Shown here piece by piece: positions 7,134-14,827 of a DNA stretch of 14,827 nt (position 1 is its first letter; every line of letters starts with the position of its first letter). Under the pieces are notes generated by a model. The model worked only from the letters and a program-made list of their open reading frames with translations, was not told the DNA's origin and ran no database searches. Position numbers and translations under genes: made by a program. This DNA is from Bacteroidales bacterium (GTDB lineage: Bacteria > Bacteroidota > Bacteroidia > Bacteroidales > UBA7960): NCBI GenBank assembly GCA_003557805.1, contig PWNY01000027.1, positions 1 to 14,827 of the forward strand. Reading direction: 5' to 3'.

Positions 7134-10100
7134 ATGTTAAGCGAAAAAAACAGAGGTAAGGGCCGGCCGGCCCCGGGGGGTAACAGACCTTCAGGTACTG
7201 TTGCTGCAGTTACGAATCATGATGACTTAAAAAGGCTCCTGGCTGAAAAGAATGAACGCATAAAGGAACTGGAGGCCATACACAGGGTTACCGGTATCCT
7301 GAAAGAGGAAAAGCCCATACCTGAAATGCTCAACCGGATTGTCAGTGTTTTGCCCCCGGCCTGGCAATATCCCGAAGATACCATAGCCAGGATCTGTTAT
7401 GGCGACAGCATATTTGTGAGCAGGCGGGGCTTTCGCCGTACCAGGTGGGTCCAACGCAAAACATTTGAAACCATCGACGGAAAAGAAGGCTGCCTGGAGG
7501 TGTTTTACCAGAGAGAATTGCCCGAACAGGATGAAGGCCCTTTCCTGGTTGAGGAAAGACATTTGCTGAGCAATATATGCAGCCTGATAACAGGACACCT
7601 GAATACACAGATCGGCAAGGAACTCCTTCGAAAATCAACAGATATCAGGCAGGATGGTGTAGATAACCGTTCTGAACAAACACATGCGGCGATGAGCAGG
7701 CATCTGCTGCAAAAATTCCTCAACAAGCACAACTCCGACAGGGATATTTATCACGATTTGATGCAATACAAGGTAAGGGAGATACTACTTGTTGCAAACC
7801 TGTATGACGCTTACATCATTGAGCAGGAAGGCAGGTTTTTCGAACAGGTTACCGGTGAATACTATCAGCTGAACCTCTCTTCTGCACCCCGTATCACAGG
7901 CGTATCAACACCGGAGGAGGCCCTTGAAAAGCTGCAGGAGAAGCATTTTGACATGGTAATCGTGATGATGGGAGTTGAAAAATCCACCCCCCTGCAGCTC
8001 AGCAGGATAATCAAGCAGATCTATCACAACATACCGATATTCATGTTGTTGAACAATAATTCGGACATTGCGCTCTTTGAAGACGGTGCAAGGCCCATAA
8101 CCTCAATTGACAAACTCTTTGTCTGGAACGGTGATTCCAAAGTGTTCCTTGCAATGGTCAAATACAATGAGGACAGGATGAATGTGGAAAACGACATCCG
8201 CATAGGTATGGTCAGGGTGATACTGCTGGTTGAGGATTCTGCGAAATATTACTCACGTTATTTGCCGATTCTCTATTCGATTGTGATCGAACAGACACAA
8301 CACCTTATAGAGGAGGTTAATACCGATGAACTATACAAGCTGCTAAAAATGAGGGTCCGCCCCAAAATACTCCTTGCCTCAAACTACAATGAAGCCGTGG
8401 AACTGTTCAACAAATACAGGGAGAACCTTCTATGCCTTATATCAGATGTCAAGTTCAAAAAAGATGGCGAAATGGATTCCATGGCAGGTATCAAGCTTGT
8501 CAGGTATGCAAGGGAAAAAATACCAAACCTGCCAACGGTCCTGCAGAGCTCTGACCCGGAAAACTCCCTTGAGGCATATAAGCTGAAATCGACTTTTATC
8601 AACAAGAATTCTGAGACACTTAAGCAGGACCTTCAGAGTTTTATAAACTACTACCTCGGGTTTGGGCATTTTATATACAAGGACGAGGAAGGCAGGCGCG
8701 ACATTGCAGTCGCCCGCTCCATGATGGAGTTTAGAAACCACCTGAGGACCATTCCTGAAAAATCCCTTATTTTCCATGCCAAGAAGGACCATTTCTCCCA
8801 TTGGCTGATGGCTCGCGGAGAGATACAGATAGCTAAACGGATAAAACCCCTTAAGGTAGAAGACTTTGAATCTTCCGGCAGTCTGCGCAAATATCTCATA
8901 GACATCGTGGAGCAATGCATCCATGACAAGCAAAAAGGGAAGGTGATCAACTTTGATGAGTCGGCACTGCTGGACAGCACAAATGTTGTCAGCATGTCCC
9001 CGGGATCCCTGGGTGGAAAGGGAAGAGGCCTCTCCTTTATCAATATGATGATAAACAGTTTTGACTTCAGTGAGATAGTGCCTGAAATCAGGGTGTGTAC
9101 ACCCCGGACATGCATAATAGGGACTGAAGAGTTCGAGAGTTTTATACGGAACAATGATCTGTACGGAAGAATTTACAATGAGAATGATTATGAAAAGATA
9201 AAGAAGTTGTTCCTGCAGGGCAGTTTTACACCCACACTTAGGAAAAGACTGAAGACATACCTGGCAATAATCGACAAACCACTGGCAATAAGATCATCAA
9301 GCCTTTTCGAAGACTCCCTCATGCAGCCTTTTGCCGGTATTTTTGACACATTCCTGCTTCCCAACAACCATCCGGATATAAACACCAGGCTGGAGCAGGT
9401 AATGAATGCTATTAAACTTGTATATGCCTCTATTTTCTCGCCAACCGCTAAAGCCTATTTCGCTGCAGTGAACTACAAGATAGAAGAAGAGAAAATGGCG
9501 GTGGTAATCCAGGAGGCTGTGGGCAACCAGTACAACAACTGTTTCTATCCCCACTTAAGCGGGGTCGCCCAGTCATACAACTTCTATCCTTATTCATACA
9601 TGAAGCCGGAAGAGGGTTTTGCCTCGATAGCGGTAGGTCTTGGCAAATATGTTGTTGACGGTGAAAAGACATACCGCTTTTCTCCGGCACACCCCAGGCT
9701 GGAGATGTATTCACCGAAAGAGCTTTTCAAGAATTCACAGGTGCATTTCTATGCAGTTGACCTTGATAAAAAAGAGATAGACCTCCTTCAGGGAGAGGAT
9801 GCCGGCCTTATCAAACTTGAGATAGGAAAGGCTGAACAGCACGGCACGCTCCGTCACTGCGCTTCGGTTTACGATATAAACAGTGAACGCACTATCCCCG
9901 GCATCACTGACCCCGGGCCCAGGGTTATAAACTTTGCCAACATTCTCAAATATGATTACATACCCCTGGCAAAGACCATTGAAGTGATACTGGATATAAT
10001 CTCTGAGTCAATGGGCACCCCAATCGAGATAGAGTTTGCCGCAGACCTTAACAAGGATAGCAGGGGAAGGGCAGCATTTTACCTGCTTCAGATCAAACCC

Positions 10101-10685
10101 CTTATAAAAAACATTAGCGAGTCAGAGATAAACATAGACAAAATAGATAACGAGAGGCTGCTCCTTTTTAGCGAGAACGGAATGGGAAATGGCCGCATAG
10201 ATGATATTTACGATATTATTTTTGTCGATCCAGGCAGTTTCGATAAGCTGAAAACTGAAAAGATCAGGGATGAAATTGAAACCCTCAACAAAAAAATGGT
10301 CAGTGAGGGTAAAAAATATGTGCTCATTGGCCCGGGAAGATGGGGCACAAGAGACCGCTTCATAGGAGTACCAGTAAACTGGTCACAGATATCAAATGCA
10401 CGTATAATAGTGGAGATCAGTATGGAAGACTTCCCCCTTGATGCATCCCTTGGGTCACACTTCTTTCACAATGTAATAAGCATGAACGTGGGCTATTTTT
10501 CTGTAAAGCATAACGGCCTGATAGACTATATTAACTGGGATAAACTAAGGTCCATGGAGTGCGTCAACAGAACCCAGCATCTCAGGCATATAAGGCTTAA
10601 CAAGGCAATGGAGGTCATCATGGACGGAAAAAAAAGGTCCGCCCTGATATACAGCAACCCGCAGGATATAATACAACAGGAATAA
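7134..10685 (+). CDS. GAF-like / receiver-like / receiver / PPDK N-terminal-domain protein without swivel or TIM barrel
   Basis: This large cytoplasmic protein (1183 residues) is often called phosphoenolpyruvate synthase-like, but it is not a complete one. In order: a basic Gly/Pro-rich tail (5-20); a short coiled coil (30-58); a GAF-like sensor region (about 60-155, with PPAWQYPE and DEGPFL); a degenerate receiver (214-345) lacking the acceptor Asp; a receiver (360-500) keeping E367/D368, D438, S472/S473 and K491; a linker with HFSHWLMARG (553-562); a PEP synthase/PPDK ATP-binding domain (about 620-990) with LGGKGRG, IRSSSLFEDS, PFAG, MAVVIQE and LQIKP; and a C-terminal domain with GPGRWG (1066-1071). 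No phosphohistidine motif or PEP barrel follows. ATP binding is likely, but the phosphate acceptor is unknown. The frame opens at a TTG 13 codons upstream; the ATG at 7134 was preferred. The next gene starts 13 bases after it, so they form an operon. Confidence 0.85.
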   Translation: MLSEKNRGKGRPAPGGNRPSGTVAAVTNHDDLKRLLAEKNERIKELEAIHRVTGILKEEKPIPEMLNRIVSVLPPAWQYPEDTIARICYGDSIFVSRRGFRRTRWVQRKTFETIDGKEGCLEVFYQRELPEQDEGPFLVEERHLLSNICSLITGHLNTQIGKELLRKSTDIRQDGVDNRSEQTHAAMSRHLLQKFLNKHNSDRDIYHDLMQYKVREILLVANLYDAYIIEQEGRFFEQVTGEYYQLNLSSAPRITGVSTPEEALEKLQEKHFDMVIVMMGVEKSTPLQLSRIIKQIYHNIPIFMLLNNNSDIALFEDGARPITSIDKLFVWNGDSKVFLAMVKYNEDRMNVENDIRIGMVRVILLVEDSAKYYSRYLPILYSIVIEQTQHLIEEVNTDELYKLLKMRVRPKILLASNYNEAVELFNKYRENLLCLISDVKFKKDGEMDSMAGIKLVRYAREKIPNLPTVLQSSDPENSLEAYKLKSTFINKNSETLKQDLQSFINYYLGFGHFIYKDEEGRRDIAVARSMMEFRNHLRTIPEKSLIFHAKKDHFSHWLMARGEIQIAKRIKPLKVEDFESSGSLRKYLIDIVEQCIHDKQKGKVINFDESALLDSTNVVSMSPGSLGGKGRGLSFINMMINSFDFSEIVPEIRVCTPRTCIIGTEEFESFIRNNDLYGRIYNENDYEKIKKLFLQGSFTPTLRKRLKTYLAIIDKPLAIRSSSLFEDSLMQPFAGIFDTFLLPNNHPDINTRLEQVMNAIKLVYASIFSPTAKAYFAAVNYKIEEEKMAVVIQEAVGNQYNNCFYPHLSGVAQSYNFYPYSYMKPEEGFASIAVGLGKYVVDGEKTYRFSPAHPRLEMYSPKELFKNSQVHFYAVDLDKKEIDLLQGEDAGLIKLEIGKAEQHGTLRHCASVYDINSERTIPGITDPGPRVINFANILKYDYIPLAKTIEVILDIISESMGTPIEIEFAADLNKDSRGRAAFYLLQIKPLIKNISESEINIDKIDNERLLLFSENGMGNGRIDDIYDIIFVDPGSFDKLKTEKIRDEIETLNKKMVSEGKKYVLIGPGRWGTRDRFIGVPVNWSQISNARIIVEISMEDFPLDASLGSHFFHNVISMNVGYFSVKHNGLIDYINWDKLRSMECVNRTQHLRHIRLNKAMEVIMDGKKRSALIYSNPQDIIQQE

Positions 10686-10698
10686 CTAAAACAAGACA

Positions 10699-13677
10699 AT
10701 GAATACCTTCACAAAGTACAAATACGACGAAAAGTACGCTACCGATACATATGACTTCAAGGAGATCACCTACCAGGATCTTATGCAGAGAAGGATCATA
10801 AATGTCCTGCTTATTTGCAGCAACTATGATGCATTCATGCTTGAGGAGGATGGCAGGATAAACGAGAAGATATTTCTTGAATACACCTCCAAGAACCTAA
10901 GGTACCCTCCCCAGTTCACTCAGGCAAGCTCTTCTGAAAAAGCCTTCAGGCTTATGGAGGAAAAACAGTTTGACCTGGTGATAACAATGCTTAACGTTGG
11001 CAAGATCGATTGCTTTGAAATGGCCAAAAAAGTAAAGAAACGCCACCCCAAAATCCCTATAGTTGTACTAACCCACTTTTCAAGGGAGGTATCAATGAAG
11101 CTGCGCAACGAAGACCTGAGCTCGGTTGATTATGTGTTCAGCTGGCTTGGGAATGCCGGTCTTCTGCTTGCAATCATAAAGCTGCTTGAAGACCGCATGA
11201 ATGCTGATTTCGACATTGACAAGGTAGGGGTTCAGGGAATACTTCTGGTGGAGGATTCAGTGCGTTATTACTCCTCATACCTGCCGACTATATACAAGGT
11301 CATCTTCGATCAGACAAATGAACTCATGACAGAGGGTCTTAACGAACACAAAAAGACCCTCAGGATGCGGGCAAGACCCAAGATACTGCTTGCAAAGAGC
11401 TATGATGAGGCAATGGAATTATATGAGAAGTACCATGAGAACCTGCTTGGAATTATTTCCGATATAAGCTATGCAAAGGGGGGCAAGAGGGATGACCAGG
11501 CCGGGGTTAAGCTAGCAAAGCACATCAGGAGAAGGAATTCCCAGATACCTATTCTGCTGCAGTCTTCTGAGAAATGGGATGCAGTGATCAACAAGGACAT
11601 TGATGTGAGCTTCATCAACAAGTATTCAAAGACCCTGCTGATTGAATTAAAACATTACATAAGAGAAAACTACGGGTTCGGAGATTTTGTTTTCAAGGAC
11701 CCGGTATCCGGCCTGGAAACAGGAAGGGCCAATAACCTCCATTCCCTGCAGGTAAAGATCGCCAAGGCAGACCCAAGGGTGTTGGAATACCATGTAAGCA
11801 ACAACCATTTTTCGCGCTGGCTTAAGGCCAGGGCCCTGTTCTCCATTGCAAATGTATTCGCAGATAAAAGCAGGGAGGACTTTGACCACATTGAAGAAAT
11901 CAGGAGCTACCTGATAGATACGATCGCAAATTACAGGCGCACAAAAGGAAGGGGCATTATCGCGAGTCACCTGGATGAATACACGGTATTTACAAGGCTG
12001 GGTGACGGCCAGCTTGGAGGAAAGGCCAGGGGGCTTGCCTTTGTTGATTCTGTTATAAACAGGTACAAAATCATGAACAAATGGGATGGTGTTACCGTCT
12101 CTATCCCTCGTACAGTGGTGCTAACAGCAGACATATTCGATGAGTTCATGGAGGACAACGACCTGTATGATTTCGCCCTCTCCGATGCCTCTGATGAAGA
12201 GATAATTGAACGTTTTGTGCAGAGCAAAACACCCTCCAGGATGCGCTCCTATATCAGGGATATTACCGACTTTTTCAAGAGCCCTCTTGCGGTCAGATCG
12301 TCAAGTCTGCTGGAAGACAGCCATTACCAGCCATTCGCTGGGGTGTATTCAACCTATATGATACCCAATAACCATCACGACGATAATGTTCGTGTGCAGC
12401 AGCTTGACCAGGCAATCAAGAGCGTTTATGCTTCCGTGTTCTTCAGGGAAAGCAAATCATATATAGAGGCCACTTCTAATGTAATTGACGAGGAGAAGAT
12501 GGCTGTCGTAATACAGGAGGTGTCGGGCCGCTCATACGGCAATATGTTCTATCCCACAATATCCGGGGTGGCAAGGTCGGTGAACTTCTACCCCATTGAA
12601 CCTGAAAAGTATGAAGACGGAGTTGCCAATATCGCATTTGGATTGGGAAAGATAATAGTGGATGGAGGTTTGTCACTGCGTTTCTCGCCAAAGTACCCCC
12701 AAAAATCGCTGCAGATATCAAATACAGAAATTGCACTCAGGGACAGCCAGAAAGAGTTTTACAGCCTGGATATGGATCCTGAAAAGTTCGTACCCGCCGT
12801 TGACGAAACAATAAACCTGTTCAAGACCCGCATAAGGCAACTAAAAGGAAATTCATCACTGAAATTTGTTGCATCGACCTTTGACTACGAAGACCATATT
12901 ATAAGGGACGGGCTTTATGATAAAGGCACCCGTATAATTTCATTTGCAAACGTTCTCAGGCATGGTTCATTCCCTTTGGCAGATATACTGAGCGAACTTC
13001 TGCATATCGGTAAGAGGGAGATGAACAACCAGGTTGAAATCGAGTTCGCGGTAAACCTGGATGTGCCCAAAGGAGAAAAACGGCAGTTCCACTTCCTGCA
13101 GATCAGGCCGGTAGTTGAAGCACAGGAGCGTAACAGGGTAAAGATCTCAGGAATAAGAAAGGAAGATACAATCATTATCAGCGAACATGCATTAGGTAAC
13201 GGTGTAATTGACAATGTCAGTAATATAGTATATGTTAGGCCGGATTCATTTGATCCTGCAAAAACCAAGGATATAGCACAGCAGATAAGCAAGCTGAACA
13301 TGGAGTTCAGGGAAAAAGGCACCCACTATATACTGATAGGTCCAGGCAGGTGGGGATCAAACGATCCCTGGCTCGGGATACCGGTTAAATGGTCACAGAT
13401 ATCCGAGGCAAGACTCATCGTGGAATCAGGCCTGAAACACTTTCACATCGACCCCAGCCAGGGTACGCATTTCTTTCAAAATCTCACATCCTTCAATATC
13501 GGATACTTCACAATCAACCCCTACCTGAACGACGGCTTTCTGGATCTTGGATACATGGATAGCTGCAAGGCAGAATTCGAGAATGAGATGCTCCGTCATA
13601 TCCAGTTTGAATCTCCGGCGGTGATCAAGATCGACGGAAGCAAAAAGGCCGGAACAGTTTTAAAACCAGAAAAATAA
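10699..13677 (+). CDS. Receiver-like / receiver / PPDK N-terminal-domain protein, paralogue of the preceding gene
   Basis: This 992-residue protein is colinear with the preceding one from its first receiver onward but lacks the GAF-like front. A degenerate receiver (33-165) has no acceptor Asp; the position reads ITMLNV. A second receiver (178-320) keeps E185/D186, D255, S289/S290 and K308, with an insertion of roughly 30 residues after the first helix. A linker contains NNHFSRWLKAR (368-378). The PEP synthase/PPDK-type ATP-binding domain (about 430-805) has LGGKARG (439-445), VRSSSLLEDS (532-541), PFAG (545-548), MAVVIQEV (601-608) and LQIRP (800-804). The C-terminal domain has GPGRWGSND (881-889), GIPVKWSQIS (893-902) and THFFQN (923-928). 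No swivel His motif or PEP barrel is present, so it cannot by itself make PEP. It follows the first paralogue by 13 bases and precedes a glutamate dehydrogenase gene. Function is unknown; a regulated ATP-dependent phosphotransfer or nucleotide-sensing role is inferred. Confidence 0.85.
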   Translation: MNTFTKYKYDEKYATDTYDFKEITYQDLMQRRIINVLLICSNYDAFMLEEDGRINEKIFLEYTSKNLRYPPQFTQASSSEKAFRLMEEKQFDLVITMLNVGKIDCFEMAKKVKKRHPKIPIVVLTHFSREVSMKLRNEDLSSVDYVFSWLGNAGLLLAIIKLLEDRMNADFDIDKVGVQGILLVEDSVRYYSSYLPTIYKVIFDQTNELMTEGLNEHKKTLRMRARPKILLAKSYDEAMELYEKYHENLLGIISDISYAKGGKRDDQAGVKLAKHIRRRNSQIPILLQSSEKWDAVINKDIDVSFINKYSKTLLIELKHYIRENYGFGDFVFKDPVSGLETGRANNLHSLQVKIAKADPRVLEYHVSNNHFSRWLKARALFSIANVFADKSREDFDHIEEIRSYLIDTIANYRRTKGRGIIASHLDEYTVFTRLGDGQLGGKARGLAFVDSVINRYKIMNKWDGVTVSIPRTVVLTADIFDEFMEDNDLYDFALSDASDEEIIERFVQSKTPSRMRSYIRDITDFFKSPLAVRSSSLLEDSHYQPFAGVYSTYMIPNNHHDDNVRVQQLDQAIKSVYASVFFRESKSYIEATSNVIDEEKMAVVIQEVSGRSYGNMFYPTISGVARSVNFYPIEPEKYEDGVANIAFGLGKIIVDGGLSLRFSPKYPQKSLQISNTEIALRDSQKEFYSLDMDPEKFVPAVDETINLFKTRIRQLKGNSSLKFVASTFDYEDHIIRDGLYDKGTRIISFANVLRHGSFPLADILSELLHIGKREMNNQVEIEFAVNLDVPKGEKRQFHFLQIRPVVEAQERNRVKISGIRKEDTIIISEHALGNGVIDNVSNIVYVRPDSFDPAKTKDIAQQISKLNMEFREKGTHYILIGPGRWGSNDPWLGIPVKWSQISEARLIVESGLKHFHIDPSQGTHFFQNLTSFNIGYFTINPYLNDGFLDLGYMDSCKAEFENEMLRHIQFESPAVIKIDGSKKAGTVLKPEK

Positions 13678-13691
13678 TTTGAAAGGTTTGT

Positions 13692-13722
13692 TTGTTTTAT
13701 ATACAAAATAGGGCTAAATTCG
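13692..13722 (+). promoter_or_regulatory. Candidate promoter for the second glutamate dehydrogenase gene
   Basis: TTG at 13692-13694 (within TTTG) is followed after 20 bases by TAAATTCG at 13715-13722, one mismatch from TAnnTTTG. Both the spacing and the boxes fit Bacteroidota promoters. The leader would be about 50-55 bases. This suggests the gene can be transcribed independently of the two upstream genes, although read-through is also possible since no clear terminator lies between. Confidence 0.45.
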
Positions 13723-13780
13723 TCGCTCAATTGATAATTAATTAACAGCTCTATTTACAAATTTTTTAAATCCAATTACT

Positions 13781-14827
13781 ATGAATTTAGAAAAGATAAT
13801 GGCAAACCTGGAAAGAAAGAATCCGGGGGAAAAGGAGTTCTTACAGGCAGTAAGGGAAGTACTGGAAACCATCATCGATTTTATCGCTGAAAACCCCAAG
13901 TACCAGGCTGCAAACATCGTTGAAAGGATAACCGAGCCGGACAGGGTCATTTCCTTTAAGGTCGAATGGATGGACGACAAAGGCAATGTACAGGTCAACA
14001 GGGGGTACAGGGTGCAGTTCAATAATGCAATCGGCCCTTACAAGGGCGGTTGCAGGTTCCACCCCAGCGTTACCCTGAGCGGTCTTAAGTTTCTGGGATT
14101 CGAGCAGATATTCAAGAACAGCCTGACCACCCTGCCGATGGGCGGAGCAAAAGGCGGCAGTGATTTCGATCCGAAAGGGAAGTCACAGGCTGAGATAATG
14201 CGTCTCTGCCAGTCTTTTATGACTGAACTCTACAAGTATATAGGTCCAGATACCGATATACCGGCAGGTGATATTGGTGTGGGCGGACGCGAGGTTGGCT
14301 ACATGTACGGAATGTACAAGAAACTGGTAGGCGAGCACACCGGTACTTTCACAGGCAAGGGACGCAACTGGGGAGGCAGCCTGATCCGTCCTGAGGCTAC
14401 AGGTTACGGAGCTGTTTTCTTTGCAGAAGAAATGCTTAAGACAAAGGGTGAAAAAATTGTGGGTAAAACAGTTGCCCTCTCAGGTTTTGGCAATGTTGCA
14501 TGGGGTGCCGCGAAAAAGGCAACGCAGCTTGGTGCGAAAGTCATAACCATAAGCGGACCTGATGGATACGTTTATGACCCTGATGGTATTTCCGGCGACA
14601 AAATTGACTACATGCTTGAGCTAAGGGCCTCAAACCAGGATATCGTAAAACCATACACCTACGAATTCCCCAACGCACAGTTCTTTGAGGGGAAACGCCC
14701 GTGGGAGCAAAAGGCAGACATTGCAATGCCTTGCGCTATACAGAACGAGCTCGATGAAAATGATGCAAGAACCCTTGTAAACAACGGGGTTATGGCCATA
14801 TCTGAGGGAGCCAATATGCCCTGCACA
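13781..14827 (+). CDS. Glutamate dehydrogenase, NAD-type nucleotide site (5' part; cut by window end)
   Basis: The first 349 residues of a class I hexameric glutamate dehydrogenase are present; about 100 are missing beyond the window. It is a clear paralogue of the gdhA product. It has PYKGGCRFHP (86-95, Lys88), GGAKGGSDFDPKG (121-133, catalytic Lys124), PAGDIGVGGREVG (161-173, Asp164), TGKGRNWGGS (191-200) and SEGANMP (341-347). The nucleotide site reads SGFGNVAWGAAKK (234-246) then SGPDGYVYDPDGI (258-270). This closely follows the NAD-specific Clostridium symbiosum enzyme and differs from the TDSSG of the neighbouring gdhA. NAD preference and a mainly catabolic role are therefore inferred; dual specificity is possible. 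The ATG is preceded by a plausible promoter but no Shine-Dalgarno. The gene follows the receiver/PPDK-like pair by 103 bases. Confidence 0.93.
   Translation, partial: MNLEKIMANLERKNPGEKEFLQAVREVLETIIDFIAENPKYQAANIVERITEPDRVISFKVEWMDDKGNVQVNRGYRVQFNNAIGPYKGGCRFHPSVTLSGLKFLGFEQIFKNSLTTLPMGGAKGGSDFDPKGKSQAEIMRLCQSFMTELYKYIGPDTDIPAGDIGVGGREVGYMYGMYKKLVGEHTGTFTGKGRNWGGSLIRPEATGYGAVFFAEEMLKTKGEKIVGKTVALSGFGNVAWGAAKKATQLGAKVITISGPDGYVYDPDGISGDKIDYMLELRASNQDIVKPYTYEFPNAQFFEGKRPWEQKADIAMPCAIQNELDENDARTLVNNGVMAISEGANMPCT

Noticed and set aside
8442..9154. Long minus-strand open frames (163 and 167 codons) under the first receiver/PPDK-like gene
   Set aside because: They lie wholly antisense to a well-supported domain region and carry no recognisable motif; long antisense frames are expected here.
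10686..10698. Separate promoter for the second receiver/PPDK-like gene
   Set aside because: Only 13 bases separate the two genes and no TAnnTTTG box was seen there; co-transcription is simpler.
7134..13677. Annotation of the two large proteins as functional phosphoenolpyruvate synthases
   Set aside because: Only the N-terminal ATP-binding domain matches. The phosphohistidine swivel motif and the PEP/pyruvate-binding barrel are absent, so a complete PEP synthase or PPDK reaction is not supported.
1..14827. Mobile elements, CRISPR arrays, tRNA or rRNA genes
   Set aside because: No transposase or integrase motifs, spaced repeats or tRNA-like cloverleaf sequences were seen by eye; nearly all the sequence is taken up by the listed genes.

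Overview
The window looks like chromosomal DNA from a member of the Bacteroidota, probably a Bacteroidales-type anaerobe or relative. The evidence is TAnnTTTG-type -7 promoter boxes upstream of several genes, almost no Shine-Dalgarno sequences before the starts, moderate GC, and a pair of hexameric glutamate dehydrogenases of two cofactor classes. Both ends are cut: a TrmH-like methyltransferase enters from the left, and the second glutamate dehydrogenase runs off the right end. No RNA genes, insertion sequences, CRISPR arrays or attachment sites were seen, and no stretch over about 210 bases lacks a gene.

Left part (1-5.6 kb) holds housekeeping genes packed tail to tail. The order is trmH-like (+, partial); murL and murD2 on the minus strand as an overlapping pair read murL first; yqgE/algH (+); aroK (-); and wecB/mnaA (+). 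The murL-murD2 pair is notable. MurD2 adds L-Glu to UDP-MurNAc-L-Ala, and MurL then epimerises that residue to D-Glu. This replaces the usual route in which MurI makes D-Glu and MurD adds it.

Right part (5.6-14.8 kb) is one apparent unit. An NADP-type gdhA (-) is divergent from two co-oriented paralogous genes of 1183 and 992 codons. A second glutamate dehydrogenase (+) follows, with the nucleotide-site sequence of NAD-type enzymes. The two large proteins share one architecture: a degenerate receiver-like domain, a receiver that keeps its phosphorylation residues, a linker domain, a PEP-synthase/PPDK-type ATP-binding domain, and a conserved C-terminal domain of about 180 residues containing GPGRWG. 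Both lack the phosphohistidine swivel domain and the PEP/pyruvate TIM barrel that a true PEP synthase or PPDK needs. The first also carries an N-terminal GAF-like sensor region. Placement between anabolic-type and catabolic-type glutamate dehydrogenases suggests a signalling or phosphotransfer role at the carbon/nitrogen junction. This is inference, and it is the best candidate here for an undescribed system.

The intergenic region at 6929-7133 holds a three-copy 10-bp repeat in the gdhA leader and a hairpin with a T-rich tract before the first large gene, both possible control elements.
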